The notes: a model not told the origin generated them from the sequence alone. A DNA stretch of 64,000 bases from UMGS1783 sp900555065 (GCA_937991645.1 CALKPL010000017.1:1-64000), one strand, 5' to 3'. Positions 8,517-17,121 are shown, numbered from the stretch's first letter. A program made the numbers and translations.

Positions 8517-9152
8517 ATGGAACTGCAACTGGCACTGGATTTCATCAGCATTGAGGACTCGATCGAACTGCTCAAAGAGGTGGGCGACAGCATCGACATT
8601 GTCGAAATCGGCACGCCGTTTATTGTCAAAGACGGTATGCGTGCCGTTCGCGAGGTGCGCAAGGCTTTCCCGAACCTCAAAATACTCGCCGACCTGAAGA
8701 TCATGGACGCGGGCAAGGAGGAGACCGCCTGCGCCGTGGAGGCGGGCGCGGATATAGTGACCGTGCTCGGCGCTTCTAACGACACCACCATCCGCGTATC
8801 CGCCGAAGCGGCCCATAAGGCCGGTAAAAAGATCATGGTGGATATGATCGACGTGCCCGACGTGGAGGCGCGCGCCGCTGAGATCGACAAGCTCGGCGTG
8901 GATTACATATGCGTGCATACGGCCTTCGACGTGCAGAGCACCGGACTCAACCCGCTGGAAGAGCTGCAGAAGGTGAACCGCGTCGTCAAAAACGCGCGCA
9001 GCGCGGTCGCCGGCGGCATTAAGCTCGCAACGATTGAGGGCATAGCCGCGGAGAAACCGGCGATCCTGATCGTCGGCGGCGGCATCACCGGCCAGGCGGA
9101 CAAGCGCGCAACCGCTCTGGAAATGAAGAAAATTATGAATCAATACGCCTGA
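8517..9152 (+). CDS. 3-hexulose-6-phosphate synthase (orotidine decarboxylase superfamily)
   Basis: The start is ATG 8517, with AAAGGA upstream; 211 residues is the normal size. The TIM barrel shows the family signature ILADLKIMDAG (metal- and phosphate-site Asp/Lys), then DMIDV, ICVHTAFD and AVAGGI, with a phosphate-binding VGGGI near the C-terminus. HPS joins ribulose-5-P and formaldehyde to give D-arabino-hex-3-ulose-6-P, or does the reverse. The close relative 3-keto-L-gulonate-6-P decarboxylase cannot be fully excluded, but the LKIMDAG form and the neighbouring isomerase favour HPS. In a heterotroph the reverse direction could supply ribulose-5-P and release formaldehyde. In this operon it could act on a related ketohexose phosphate. 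Confidence 0.85.
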   Translation: MELQLALDFISIEDSIELLKEVGDSIDIVEIGTPFIVKDGMRAVREVRKAFPNLKILADLKIMDAGKEETACAVEAGADIVTVLGASNDTTIRVSAEAAHKAGKKIMVDMIDVPDVEARAAEIDKLGVDYICVHTAFDVQSTGLNPLEELQKVNRVVKNARSAVAGGIKLATIEGIAAEKPAILIVGGGITGQADKRATALEMKKIMNQYA

Positions 9153-9165
9153 GGAGGAAATGAGA

Positions 9166-9726
9166 ATGAATACCACCGAATATTCTAAGGAAGTTCTGGC
9201 GGAACTGAATCGTACCCTTACCAACGTATCCGCCGAAGAGGGAGAAAAGCTTGCGCAGCTCGTGCTGAACGCGGGTAAAATCCTTGTCGCCGGCGCAGGC
9301 CGTTCCGGCTTTGCCGTCAAAGCGTTCGCCATGCGCCTGATGCACATGGGCTTTGACGCGTATGTTGTCAACGAGACGGTCACTCCCAACATCGAACCGG
9401 GCGACGTACTTGTCGTCGGATCCGGATCGGGCGAGACGGGCAGCCTTGTCGTTATGGCCCAGAAGGCAAAGAAGATCGGCGCAGACCTCGCGCTTGTCAC
9501 GATATTCCCCGATTCATCCATTGGCAAAATAGCCGACGCGGTCGTTCGTATCCCGGCGCCTACGCCGAAAGTTGCGACCGATACCGGTTTTAAGTCCATC
9601 CAGCCCATGGGCTCGCTGTTTGAGCAGAGCCTGCTGCTGTTCCTGGACTCCGTTATCCTGCGCCTGATGGAGCTGCAGGGCAACGATTCCGACACCATGT
9701 TCACCCGCCATGCGAACCTTGAATAG
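9166..9726 (+). CDS. 6-phospho-3-hexuloisomerase (SIS domain)
   Basis: GAGGAGG at 9151-9157 lies eight bases before ATG 9166, so this start is preferred over ATG 9160. The roughly 186-residue product is a single SIS domain: ILVAGAGRSGFAVKAFAMRL, MGFDAYVVNETVTPNIEPGDVLVVGSGSGET (the Ser/Thr sugar-phosphate loop), and a C-terminal GSLFEQSLLLFLDSVILRLM helix typical of PHI. PHI interconverts hex-3-ulose-6-P and fructose-6-P. It is paired directly with HPS, 13 bases after its stop, as in ribulose monophosphate pathway operons. Confidence 0.9.
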   Translation: MNTTEYSKEVLAELNRTLTNVSAEEGEKLAQLVLNAGKILVAGAGRSGFAVKAFAMRLMHMGFDAYVVNETVTPNIEPGDVLVVGSGSGETGSLVVMAQKAKKIGADLALVTIFPDSSIGKIADAVVRIPAPTPKVATDTGFKSIQPMGSLFEQSLLLFLDSVILRLMELQGNDSDTMFTRHANLE

Positions 9727-9744
9727 GAAAAAGGAAGTGGAAGA

Positions 9745-10788
9745 ATGAAAGCTGCTGTATTTTACGGCCCGCAGGATATGCGCGTTGAGGAGCGTCCCGT
9801 CCCGAAATGTCCTGAAGGCGGCGCGCTCGTCAAGCTGCACGGCTCGCTTATCTGCGGTACGGATACGAAGATTTTCAACAACGGGCATCCGCGCGTCATC
9901 CCCCCCCAGACCATAGGACACGAGGCGTGCGGCACCGTGGTCGAGATCGACGACCCCGGTTACGGCGTGCAGGCCGGCGACCGCGTCACATTCCAGACCT
10001 CCATTTTCTGCGGCAAGTGCGAAATGTGCCAGAAGGGAATCTACAACCTCTGCGAAGACATCCACGCCATCAGCTGGGACTATGCAGGTACTTTTGCCGA
10101 GTATGTCGCCATTCCCAAAGCGGCGCTCAACCTGGGCAATCTCGTCAAGGCGCCGGTCAACTTAAAAGACGAACAGGTCGCCCTGGCCGAACCGCTGGCC
10201 TGTGTGATCAACGGACAGGAGTTTTTGCATATCATGCCTGGCGAAACCGTGCTCGTGATCGGCGCGGGGCCGATCGGCATTCTGCAGGCAGAGCTTGCGC
10301 GTATGCAGGGTGCGAAGGTCATCATCGCCGAGTTCTCGGAAAACCGCCTGATGATGGCGAAAAAGTTCCACTATGAGTTTTATATCCACACCGCGAAAGA
10401 AGACCTCGTCGCCGAGACGAAAAAGCTGACCGGCGGCAAGGGCGCGGACGTCACCATTGTCACGGCGCCTGTGCGCGCGGTCCAGGAACAGGCGCTTGAA
10501 ACGCTTGCGCTGCGCGGCCGCCTGTCCCTGTTCGGCTCCCTGCCTGCGGGCAAGTCCCAGATCACTATTGACAGCAGAACCATCCATTACAAGGAAATAT
10601 CCGTCTACGGCGCGGCCTCGTCCACGGCGTACCAGATCCGTAAAGCGCTCGACATCCTGTCTGTCGGGAACATCCGCACCGACATGATCGTCACGCATAC
10701 CGTGCCGCTGGACCGTATCCTCTATGGCCTGCAGCTCGCCATGTCGGGAGAGGCGCTGAAAGTCTATGTCAAAAACGAAGGGGTGTAA
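9745..10788 (+). CDS. Zinc-dependent medium-chain alcohol/polyol dehydrogenase
   Basis: This 347-residue MDR protein has the catalytic zinc site (CGTDTKIF with Cys, GHEACGTV with His-Glu) and the four-Cys structural zinc loop CGKCEMCQKGIYNLC at about 92-106. An NAD(P)-binding Rossmann fold follows (VLVIGAGPIGILQAELARMQGAKV at about 168-191). It belongs with sorbitol, threonine and L-iditol dehydrogenase-like enzymes, which oxidise secondary alcohols on sugars or polyols. The operon context suggests a sugar alcohol or sugar phosphate as substrate; the exact one is unknown. It has its own AAGGAAGTGG site, 18 bases after the isomerase gene. Confidence 0.88.
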   Translation: MKAAVFYGPQDMRVEERPVPKCPEGGALVKLHGSLICGTDTKIFNNGHPRVIPPQTIGHEACGTVVEIDDPGYGVQAGDRVTFQTSIFCGKCEMCQKGIYNLCEDIHAISWDYAGTFAEYVAIPKAALNLGNLVKAPVNLKDEQVALAEPLACVINGQEFLHIMPGETVLVIGAGPIGILQAELARMQGAKVIIAEFSENRLMMAKKFHYEFYIHTAKEDLVAETKKLTGGKGADVTIVTAPVRAVQEQALETLALRGRLSLFGSLPAGKSQITIDSRTIHYKEISVYGAASSTAYQIRKALDILSVGNIRTDMIVTHTVPLDRILYGLQLAMSGEALKVYVKNEGV

Positions 10789-10792
10789 TACC

Positions 10793-11923
10793 ATGTCGAA
10801 AAAGGCTGTGTTGATCGGTGCGGGACAAATTGGCCGCGGCTTTATCGGCCAGGTCCTGTGCGAAGCGGGCTATGAACTGACGTTTGTAGACGCTTCGCAG
10901 GCGCTGGTGGACAATATCAACCGATACAAGCAGTATAAAGTAATTGTGATGGGCGCGGGCGAACAGGAATACCTGATCGATCATATACGCGCCTGCATGC
11001 CCGACACCGAGCAGGCGGTTGAGGCGCTGTGCGAAGCCTCGCTTGTGACGACGGCGGTCGGGCCGACCGCGCTTGCAAAGACGGCGACTACCATCGCCGC
11101 AGGGATCATACGCCGCATGGAGCGCGGCAGTGAAGAGCCCATGACCGTGATCGCCTGCGAAAACATGGAGTTCGGCTCCTCCAAGCTCTTTGAGAGCGTA
11201 AAGGAACACCTCAGCGCGGCGCAGCTGGACTACTGCGAGCGGTATATCGGTTTTCCGGACGCGGAGGTGTCCCGCATGGTCATGCCCATTGAGGACGAGA
11301 ACCCGCTGACGGTTAAGGTCGAGCAGTACAAAGAGTGGGTTGTGGACAGCGCGAAGGTCAGGGGCGACCTGTCGGGAATACGGGGCATTGAGCTTTCCGA
11401 CAACCCGACGGCGTATATAAAACGCAAGATGTTCACTCTCACCGGCCATGCCATGCTCGGCTATCTCGGCTACCGCAAGGGGCTTCGTTACATATATGAG
11501 GCCGCTTATGACGACGAGATTTTTCACACTGTATTCACGGCGCTCACCGAGTGCGGCAAGGGCTGGTGCGGAGAGTATAACATGCCCGAGGAGAATTTTA
11601 ACGAGTATATCTGTATTATGATGCGGCGGTTCGCCGACACGCGTATGGTTGACCCGTGCGTGCGCCCATGCCGTCAGCCGATGCGCAAGCTGTCCCAGGG
11701 CGAACGCTTTATCGAGCCCGCTTTGACCGCGCTCAAGCACGGCGTAGAGCCTGTCGGGATTGTAGCGGGAATCAGAGCGGTGCTGGATTATGATTATGCC
11801 GAAGACGAACAGGCGGTTGAACTGCAGCGGCGCATTGCCGCGGAAGGGCTGCCCGCCGTACTCGAGCAGGTCTGCGGCCTGCGCCCCGGCGAGCGTTTGA
11901 TGCAGATGATTCTGAATGCGTGA
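10793..11923 (+). CDS. Mannitol-1-phosphate 5-dehydrogenase-like polyol dehydrogenase
   Basis: The start is ATG 10793, preceded by AAGGGG; 376 residues is typical of MtlD. The N-terminal Rossmann fold reads VLIGAGQIGRGFIGQVLCEAGYEL, followed by SLVTTAVGPTALAK and VIACENMEFGSSKL, all close to MtlD. The polyol dehydrogenase motif, normally K-x-F-T-x-N-T-G-H, reads KMFTLTGHAMLGYLGYRKG (from about residue 210). The Lys and His are kept, but the Asn position is missing and the motif is one residue shorter. The substrate may therefore differ from mannitol-1-P; fructose-6-P made by the neighbouring isomerase would be a natural partner. It lies 4 bases after the Zn dehydrogenase stop. Confidence 0.75.
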   Translation: MSKKAVLIGAGQIGRGFIGQVLCEAGYELTFVDASQALVDNINRYKQYKVIVMGAGEQEYLIDHIRACMPDTEQAVEALCEASLVTTAVGPTALAKTATTIAAGIIRRMERGSEEPMTVIACENMEFGSSKLFESVKEHLSAAQLDYCERYIGFPDAEVSRMVMPIEDENPLTVKVEQYKEWVVDSAKVRGDLSGIRGIELSDNPTAYIKRKMFTLTGHAMLGYLGYRKGLRYIYEAAYDDEIFHTVFTALTECGKGWCGEYNMPEENFNEYICIMMRRFADTRMVDPCVRPCRQPMRKLSQGERFIEPALTALKHGVEPVGIVAGIRAVLDYDYAEDEQAVELQRRIAAEGLPAVLEQVCGLRPGERLMQMILNA

Positions 11924-11942
11924 AGCGGAAGGAGTCAGGGCT

Positions 11943-13073
11943 ATGCGGAAAAAAGTAGTTTCGGCAGGGCTGGTGTGCCTGGATGTAACGCCTGTGTTCC
12001 CGCCCACCTCGAAAAAGGCGGCCGACATTTTTGTGCCGGGCCGGCTTATTGAGGTCGGCGACGTCGAGCTTGCGACGGGCGGCTCCGTGGCGAACACCGG
12101 CCTCGCCATGCGGAAGTACGGCCTGGACGTGACGCTGATGGGCATGGTCGGCCGCGATCCGTTCGGCCGCATTGTCATGGATATACTTGAAAAGAGCGGG
12201 AATGTGGACGGCGTGATTGTGACGGATAAGTGCAGCACCACATACAGTATTGTGCTGGCCCCGCCCGGCGTCGACCGTATATTTCTGCACTTTCCGGGCT
12301 CGGACGACGTATTCAGCTATGACGATGTGGACTATGAGAAGGTGCGCGGCGCGGATCTGTTCCACTTCGGGTACGCGTCGCTCATGCGCAGGTTGTACGA
12401 AAACGGCGGCGACGGTCTGATCCGTATGTTCCGCAAAGTCAAGGAGCTGGGCGTGTTGACCTCGCTTGACATGGCGGCGATCGACCCGCATTCCGATGCG
12501 GCGAAAGCCGACTGGCGCGCGATCCTTAAAAAGCTGATGCCGTATGTGGACTTTTTCGTGCCCAGCGTCGAGGAGCTGTGCTTCATGCTGGACCGGGAGC
12601 GGCACGCTTCGTGGCTGGTCCGCGCGGGCGGAGAGGACGTGACAGGGTTCCTTGACGTGGAGCGGGACGTCAAACCACTGGCGGAACAGCTTGTGGCCTG
12701 GGGCGGTAAGGCTGTCTTTATCAAGTGCGGACGGCCTGGACTGTACCTGTACACCGCACCCGAGGAACGCATGGCGCAGCTCGGCGAACGTTTCCGGGAC
12801 TGGGCCGACAAACGCATTTTTGAACTGAGCTATGCTGAGGACTGTTTTAAAGCGGCTACCGGTGCGGGCGATACGAGCATTGCGGCTTTTTTGAAGGCAA
12901 TGCTGGAGGGATACGCGCCTGAACGCTGCCTGCAGCTGGCCACAGCGGCCGGCGCATGCTGCGTCACGGCCTATGACGCGCTGAGCGGACTGCTTCCTTT
13001 TGCGGAGATGGAACAACGCATAGACGCGGGTTGGGCCAAACTGCCGCTGGAAAATCGGAAACAGGATGCATAG
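11943..13073 (+). CDS. PfkB-family carbohydrate kinase
   Basis: The start is ATG 11943 with AAGGAG upstream; 376 residues, somewhat long for the family. The N-terminal PfkB pattern appears as ELATGGSVANTGLAMRKYG (about 43-61), with LMGMVGRDPFGR. The C-terminal signature is AATGAGDTSIAAFL at about 304-317, with the catalytic Asp in GAGD. PfkB kinases phosphorylate sugars, sugar phosphates or nucleosides. Here it closes the operon and could make the phosphorylated substrate for the upstream enzymes; the sugar is unknown. An insert around residues 190-260, including a segment around FLDVERDVKPL, may define a lid. A hairpin follows at 13123. Confidence 0.85.
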   Translation: MRKKVVSAGLVCLDVTPVFPPTSKKAADIFVPGRLIEVGDVELATGGSVANTGLAMRKYGLDVTLMGMVGRDPFGRIVMDILEKSGNVDGVIVTDKCSTTYSIVLAPPGVDRIFLHFPGSDDVFSYDDVDYEKVRGADLFHFGYASLMRRLYENGGDGLIRMFRKVKELGVLTSLDMAAIDPHSDAAKADWRAILKKLMPYVDFFVPSVEELCFMLDRERHASWLVRAGGEDVTGFLDVERDVKPLAEQLVAWGGKAVFIKCGRPGLYLYTAPEERMAQLGERFRDWADKRIFELSYAEDCFKAATGAGDTSIAAFLKAMLEGYAPERCLQLATAAGACCVTAYDALSGLLPFAEMEQRIDAGWAKLPLENRKQDA

Positions 13074-13122
13074 CGAAAGCCTGCGCCGGGCAGACTGTGT
13101 CAGAGAGAGTGCAATGAATATA

Positions 13123-13164
13123 GAACAGGGGGACGTCTTCCAGCGCGGAGGACGCCCCCTGTTC
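13123..13164 (+). terminator. Probable terminator of the sugar operon
   Basis: The arms GAACAGGGGG...CGTC and GACG...CCCCCTGTTC pair around a roughly 12-base loop, with one bulge. The T content after it (GAGTTTATTCTTC) is modest, so termination may be partial. Confidence 0.6.
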
Positions 13165-13747
13165 ATATGAGTTTATTCTTCGGGTTTGATAAAAAGCGGT
13201 TACGGCTCAATCCGAACACGGCAGATTCGAAACAATGATATCCAAAGACGGCGGTTTATGTGTATTTCCCGCTCTTATATCGAATTGCATTCTTGATATA
13301 TGCGCCTTCATGGCGGGGACTTGCTGGGTTGAACGCTTTGTTGGCGATACTTATCATCAACTGCATGCATTGCCCTTTGACTTTATATACGTTATATGCT
13401 GGCTCAAAATGGCGTTGCATATATGCCAATAACTCGTGCATTCCAATTGAGTGGAACTCTTGTGAAACTTGATGCGGAGAACCTGGTGCGTATTTCAAGA
13501 AAAGATAAGTTTATGGTTCTCCTCCGAATATACAACTGGGATATATCAGAAAAAGCATCAAGCGCTGCGGATGGATTCAGGCGGCGTAAAAGACGGTACG
13601 CGGGATGATCCGCTGTGCTTTTGCAAGACAGGGGAGATTCTCTGGACGCAGAGGGCTTGGGACGAGTCGGAGTCACCCGCCATGACTTGGTTTCGGCCTT
13701 CGTTGCAAACTGCGAAGGCCGCGTATTCATGTCCGCGTTGACAATTG
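13165..13747. other. Gene-free AT-richer island
   Basis: No convincing gene is visible. Several short overlapping frames exist on both strands, the longest being 140 codons on the minus strand from 13826, but none has a ribosome binding site together with plausible protein composition. The base composition is AT-richer than the flanks up to about 13560. The region may be a relic of foreign DNA or may hold an unrecognised RNA. Confidence 0.4.
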
Positions 13748-13784
13748 AAGGGCGGCCGCAGATGTGTAGTCTGCGGCCGCCCTT
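13748..13784. terminator. Perfect 15-bp hairpin downstream of gpsA
   Basis: The arm AAGGGCGGCCGCAGA and its exact reverse complement flank the 7-base loop TGTGTAG. It lies 17 bases beyond the gpsA stop on the minus strand. The T run is short, so it may act as a terminator in either direction or as an mRNA 3' end stabiliser. Confidence 0.65.
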
Positions 13785-13801
13785 TAACGTATAAAATCGT
13801 A

Positions 13802-14815
13802 TCAGTTTCTTGTTTCTTGGAACCATTCCTGCTCGTTTTCGTGCTTTTTATTGCGGCGCATGAGCCGGTCGAGCGTCGGCATCGCCTGTTCGCCCTCGTA
13901 CAGAACGCCGTGAATGGCCTCCACGATGGGCATTTCTATCCCATGCTCCTTGGCGACGGCATAGACGGCCTTTGTCGTGGTGTATCCCTCCACCGTACCG
14001 ACCTTGGCGACCGCCTGCTCCGGCGGCATACCGGAGCCTATGAGCACGCCGGCCCGCTTGTTGCGCGAATGCTGGCTGATGCAGGTTACAATTAGGTCGC
14101 CGATGCCGGTGAGTCCGGTAAACGTCTCCGGCCGGCCGCCAAAGGCGACGCCGAGACGCATCATTTCCGTAATCCCGCGGGTCATGAGCGCAGCCTTGGT
14201 ATTGTCGCCCATACCCATGCCGTCAAGCATGCCGACGGCCAGCGCCATGACGTTCTTAATCGCACCGCCGAGTTCCACGCCGGCAAGGTCGGTCGAGGTG
14301 TACAGGCGCAGTGTGGGGTTCATCATTTCATCCTGGATGCGGCACGCGTCCTCCAGCTTTTCCGAGGCGACGACGCAGAGCGTTGGGATGCCGCGCGCGA
14401 CTTCTTCGGCATGGGAAGGGCCGGACAATACAGTGACCCTGGCCTTAGGCAGTTCAGACAAAATGACTTCCGACATGCGCATAAACGAACCGTTCTCAAT
14501 CCCTTTGGCAAGGCTTACGACAATGGGGGCGGACACAACCTCGCGCAGGGCGGCCGCCACGCTGCGCACCGCGCCGGAGGGGACCGCGATGATGCAGATG
14601 TCCGCTTTAGCGGCGCAGGACAGATCCGTCGTCAGCCCAATCTGTTCCGGAAGGACGATGCCGGGCAGCAGCCGCGCGTTGCCGCGCATGTTTCGAAGGC
14701 TCTCTATTTCCTCGGCGTAAGGGGACCACAGGGTCAGCGCGTGTCCGTTCTGGAGCTGATTGACCGCCATGGCCATGCCCCAGCCGCCGCTGCCCAGTAT
14801 CGCGATGCTAGCCAT
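13802..14815 (-). CDS. gpsA: NAD(P)-dependent glycerol-3-phosphate dehydrogenase
   Basis: This 337-residue protein has the GpsA N-terminal fold IAILGSGGWGMAMAVNQLQNGH, the substrate-site region VVSLAKGIENGSFMRMSEVI, LSGPSHAEEVARGIPT, and the catalytic Lys region GGAIKNVMALAVGMLDGMGMGDNTKAAL. It makes sn-glycerol-3-P for phospholipid synthesis. Its start (14815) overlaps the plsY stop by 8 bases, and the ribosome binding site GGAGGAGG lies inside plsY. PlsY uses glycerol-3-P, so the two are expected to be translationally coupled. Confidence 0.96.
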   Translation of the reverse strand: MASIAILGSGGWGMAMAVNQLQNGHALTLWSPYAEEIESLRNMRGNARLLPGIVLPEQIGLTTDLSCAAKADICIIAVPSGAVRSVAAALREVVSAPIVVSLAKGIENGSFMRMSEVILSELPKARVTVLSGPSHAEEVARGIPTLCVVASEKLEDACRIQDEMMNPTLRLYTSTDLAGVELGGAIKNVMALAVGMLDGMGMGDNTKAALMTRGITEMMRLGVAFGGRPETFTGLTGIGDLIVTCISQHSRNKRAGVLIGSGMPPEQAVAKVGTVEGYTTTKAVYAVAKEHGIEMPIVEAIHGVLYEGEQAMPTLDRLMRRNKKHENEQEWFQETRN

Positions 14816-15476
14816 TGGTTTTGTCCTCCTCCTTCGCGCTCTTTTTGTTCCAGAGCAGCTTGCGTTCTTCGCCTTTGATCAGACGCATGAGGTTCGACCG
14901 ATGCGTGAACAGGATGAACAGCCCGAATATGGACGCGGTGATAACGTATATGGTAGTATACATTTTGGAGTTGCCGTCCATAAAATGGCTGATGATAAAC
15001 GCGGACAGAGGACAGGTGATCACGACCGACAGCGAAGCTGCGGACATGTATCCGCTTGCGAGCAACACGGCGAGAAATACGGGCAGCATCATGCAGAACA
15101 TGCGGTAGTCCAGCATCAGCAGCGCGCCGCCGATGGCGGCCACGCCCTTGCCGCCGCGAAAGCGGAATATGACCGGGTACACGTGCCCGATGGCGACGAA
15201 CAGAGCGGCGAGCACGGCGGCAAGGCGTTCGGTATAGCCAAACATAACGACCTTGCCAAGATAAACTGCAAGCGCGCCTTTGCCGATATCGCAGAGCATA
15301 ACGATCGTCCCAAGCACCGGCCCAAAGGTGCGGAAGGTGTTGGTTGTGCCGGCGTTGCCGCTGCCGTAGTTGCGAATATCCTTATTGAATATGATTTTGG
15401 AGAAGATGATGGAAAAATTCAGGTTCCCGATAAAATAAGCCACGACGGCAGTGAGTACATATCTCCAAAAGTCCAT
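14808..15476 (-). CDS. plsY: Acyl-phosphate:glycerol-3-phosphate acyltransferase
   Basis: The 222-residue membrane protein has several helices and the PlsY motifs YGSGNAGTTNTFRTFG (residues 37-52), IGHVYPVIFRFRGGKGVA and a third loop near SAFIISHF. It transfers acyl groups from acyl phosphate to glycerol-3-P in the membrane. It starts 3 bases after the der stop and overlaps gpsA. The charged C-terminal tail (KEEDKTNG) runs through the gpsA ribosome binding site. Confidence 0.95.
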   Translation of the reverse strand: MDFWRYVLTAVVAYFIGNLNFSIIFSKIIFNKDIRNYGSGNAGTTNTFRTFGPVLGTIVMLCDIGKGALAVYLGKVVMFGYTERLAAVLAALFVAIGHVYPVIFRFRGGKGVAAIGGALLMLDYRMFCMMLPVFLAVLLASGYMSAASLSVVITCPLSAFIISHFMDGNSKMYTTIYVITASIFGLFILFTHRSNLMRLIKGEERKLLWNKKSAKEEDKTNG

Positions 15477-15479
15477 TGC

Positions 15480-16817
15480 CTAACGGCCTCCTTTTTTCTC
15501 GTCGCGTTCGCGCACGATCATCCGGATAGGCGTCCCATCCAACCCAAAGGTCTCCCGGATACAGTTTTCCAGGTATCTTCGGTAGGAGAAATGAAACAAT
15601 TCCGCATCGTTGACAAAGGTTACAAAGGTAGGCGGCCGTACGGCGGACTGCGTAATGTAGAACAGGCGCAGGCGGCGGCCCTTGTCGGACGGCGGCTGCA
15701 CGCGCGTCACCGCTTCGGCCAGCATGGCGTTGAGGGTGCCCGTCGTGACCCGCATACTGTTCTTTTCGTTTACCTGCCGGATCAGGGGGAACAGCTTTTG
15801 AACCCGCTGGCCCGTCTTTGCTGAAATGAACAGGATGGGCGCGTAGTCCATAAAGCCGAGCTTCTGCCGGATCTCCTTACGCGCAAGGTCCATGGTCCGG
15901 TGGTCTTTCTCCGTAATATCCCACTTATTGGCCACGATGACGCTGGCTTTGCCCTTGTCGTCGGCATAGCCGGCAATTTTGGTGTCCTGCTCCGTCACAC
16001 CGTCGCGCGCGTCGATCAGGATCAGAACGACGTCGGCGCGCTCTACCGCCATAAATGCGCGCAGGACGCTGTAGCGTTCCACAGACTCCTCCACGCGGCT
16101 TTTGCGCCGGACGCCGGCGGTGTCGATGAGCAGGTATTTGCCCGTCTCGTTTTCATAGTATGCGTCGATCGCGTCGCGGGTCGTGCCCGCCATGTCCGAA
16201 ACGATCGAGCGTTCAACGCCCAGTATCCGGTTGAGCAGCGAGCTTTTGCCCACGTTCGGCTTGCCGACGATGGCCACCTTGATAATCTGCTCGTCCTGCG
16301 CATCGTCTTCCCGCGCGGGGAACAGGGCGCAGGCCGCGTCGAGCAGGTCGCCCGTACCGTGTCCGTGTACTGAGGAGACGGGATAGAGCTCCTCGCCCAG
16401 GCCCAGGTTGTAAAACTCGTAGAATTCGGGCGGGACGTCGCCCACGCGGTCGCACTTGTTGACGCACACCAGCACAGGCTTGCTGCTGCGGCGCAGAATG
16501 TCGGCAATCTGCATATCGGTCGCCGTCAGACCTGCGGTGATGTCCGTCACAAACAGGATAACGTCCGCATTGTCGATTGCGATATCAGCCTGCTCCCGGA
16601 TTTTGGACAGAATAATATCACCGGAATCAGGCTCCAGCCCGCCGGTGTCTATCAGGGTAAATTCATGGTCCAGCCAACTGCAGTCGGCGTACAGTCTGTC
16701 GCGCGTCACGCCGGGCAGATCGTCTACGATGGAGATGCGATGTCCGGCCAGCTTATTAAATAGGGTGGATTTCCCCACGTTCGGCCGGCCGACGATCGCC
16801 ACAATCGGTTTCGCCAT
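15480..16817 (-). CDS. der: Ribosome-assembly GTPase Der (EngA)
   Basis: The start is ATG 16817, with GGAGG upstream, not the longer frame to 16835. The 445 residues hold two tandem G domains: GRPNVGKS with DTGG and NKCD in the first, and GKPNVGKS with DTAGVRRK and NKWD in the second. A C-terminal KH-like domain follows (about 355-445, with RPPTFVTFVND and a basic end). Der is needed for 50S subunit assembly. It is placed between rpmF and plsY in one minus-strand unit, with an attenuator-like hairpin just upstream at 16840. Confidence 0.97.
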   Translation of the reverse strand: MAKPIVAIVGRPNVGKSTLFNKLAGHRISIVDDLPGVTRDRLYADCSWLDHEFTLIDTGGLEPDSGDIILSKIREQADIAIDNADVILFVTDITAGLTATDMQIADILRRSSKPVLVCVNKCDRVGDVPPEFYEFYNLGLGEELYPVSSVHGHGTGDLLDAACALFPAREDDAQDEQIIKVAIVGKPNVGKSSLLNRILGVERSIVSDMAGTTRDAIDAYYENETGKYLLIDTAGVRRKSRVEESVERYSVLRAFMAVERADVVLILIDARDGVTEQDTKIAGYADDKGKASVIVANKWDITEKDHRTMDLARKEIRQKLGFMDYAPILFISAKTGQRVQKLFPLIRQVNEKNSMRVTTGTLNAMLAEAVTRVQPPSDKGRRLRLFYITQSAVRPPTFVTFVNDAELFHFSYRRYLENCIRETFGLDGTPIRMIVRERDEKKGGR

Positions 16818-16839
16818 GGTCGCCTCCGTATGCACGTCT

Positions 16840-16874
16840 AAAAAAAGAGAGAAGGAAACAACAGTCGCCCTCTC
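16840..16874 (-). terminator. Terminator or attenuator between rpmF and der
   Basis: On the minus strand, GAGAGGG pairs with CTTCTCTC (five Watson-Crick pairs plus two G-U), followed by seven Ts (16846-16840). It would end some rpmF transcripts and let others read into der. Confidence 0.6.
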
Positions 16875-16882
16875 GTGCTTTT

Positions 16883-17065
16883 TTACGCGTCTTGTTTTTT
16901 CAGTACTTGTTTACCGTTGTAGTAACCGCAACTGTCACAGACTCTGTGAGCCAGAATCAATTCGCCGCACTGGCCGCACTTGGTGAGCGCCGGCGTTTCC
17001 AGTTTCCAAACACTGGAGCGACGCAGATCTCTCCGGGCTTTGGACGTCTTTCTTTTTTGTGGCAT
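16883..17065 (-). CDS. rpmF: 50S ribosomal protein L32
   Basis: The 60-residue protein begins MPQKRKTSKARRDLRRS, the L32 signature, and has a zinc-ribbon Cys set CGQC and CDSC (about 34-50). Its length matches the zinc-binding type of L32. GGAGGTGT lies 8-15 bases before the ATG. Downstream of yceD by 56 bases, the usual Firmicutes arrangement. Confidence 0.97.
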   Translation of the reverse strand: MPQKRKTSKARRDLRRSSVWKLETPALTKCGQCGELILAHRVCDSCGYYNGKQVLKKQDA

Positions 17066-17121
17066 CTATGACACCTCCTCATGGGAAATAATAGTATACA
17101 AAAAGCGGAAAGGGTTTATGC

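Noticed and set aside
10769..12241. A 490-codon minus-strand frame opposite the MtlD-like and PfkB genes
   Set aside because: Antisense shadow caused by codon bias in GC-rich genes; no motif found.
13235..13826. Short frames on both strands in the AT-rich island
   Set aside because: No start signals, no motifs, and mutual overlap.
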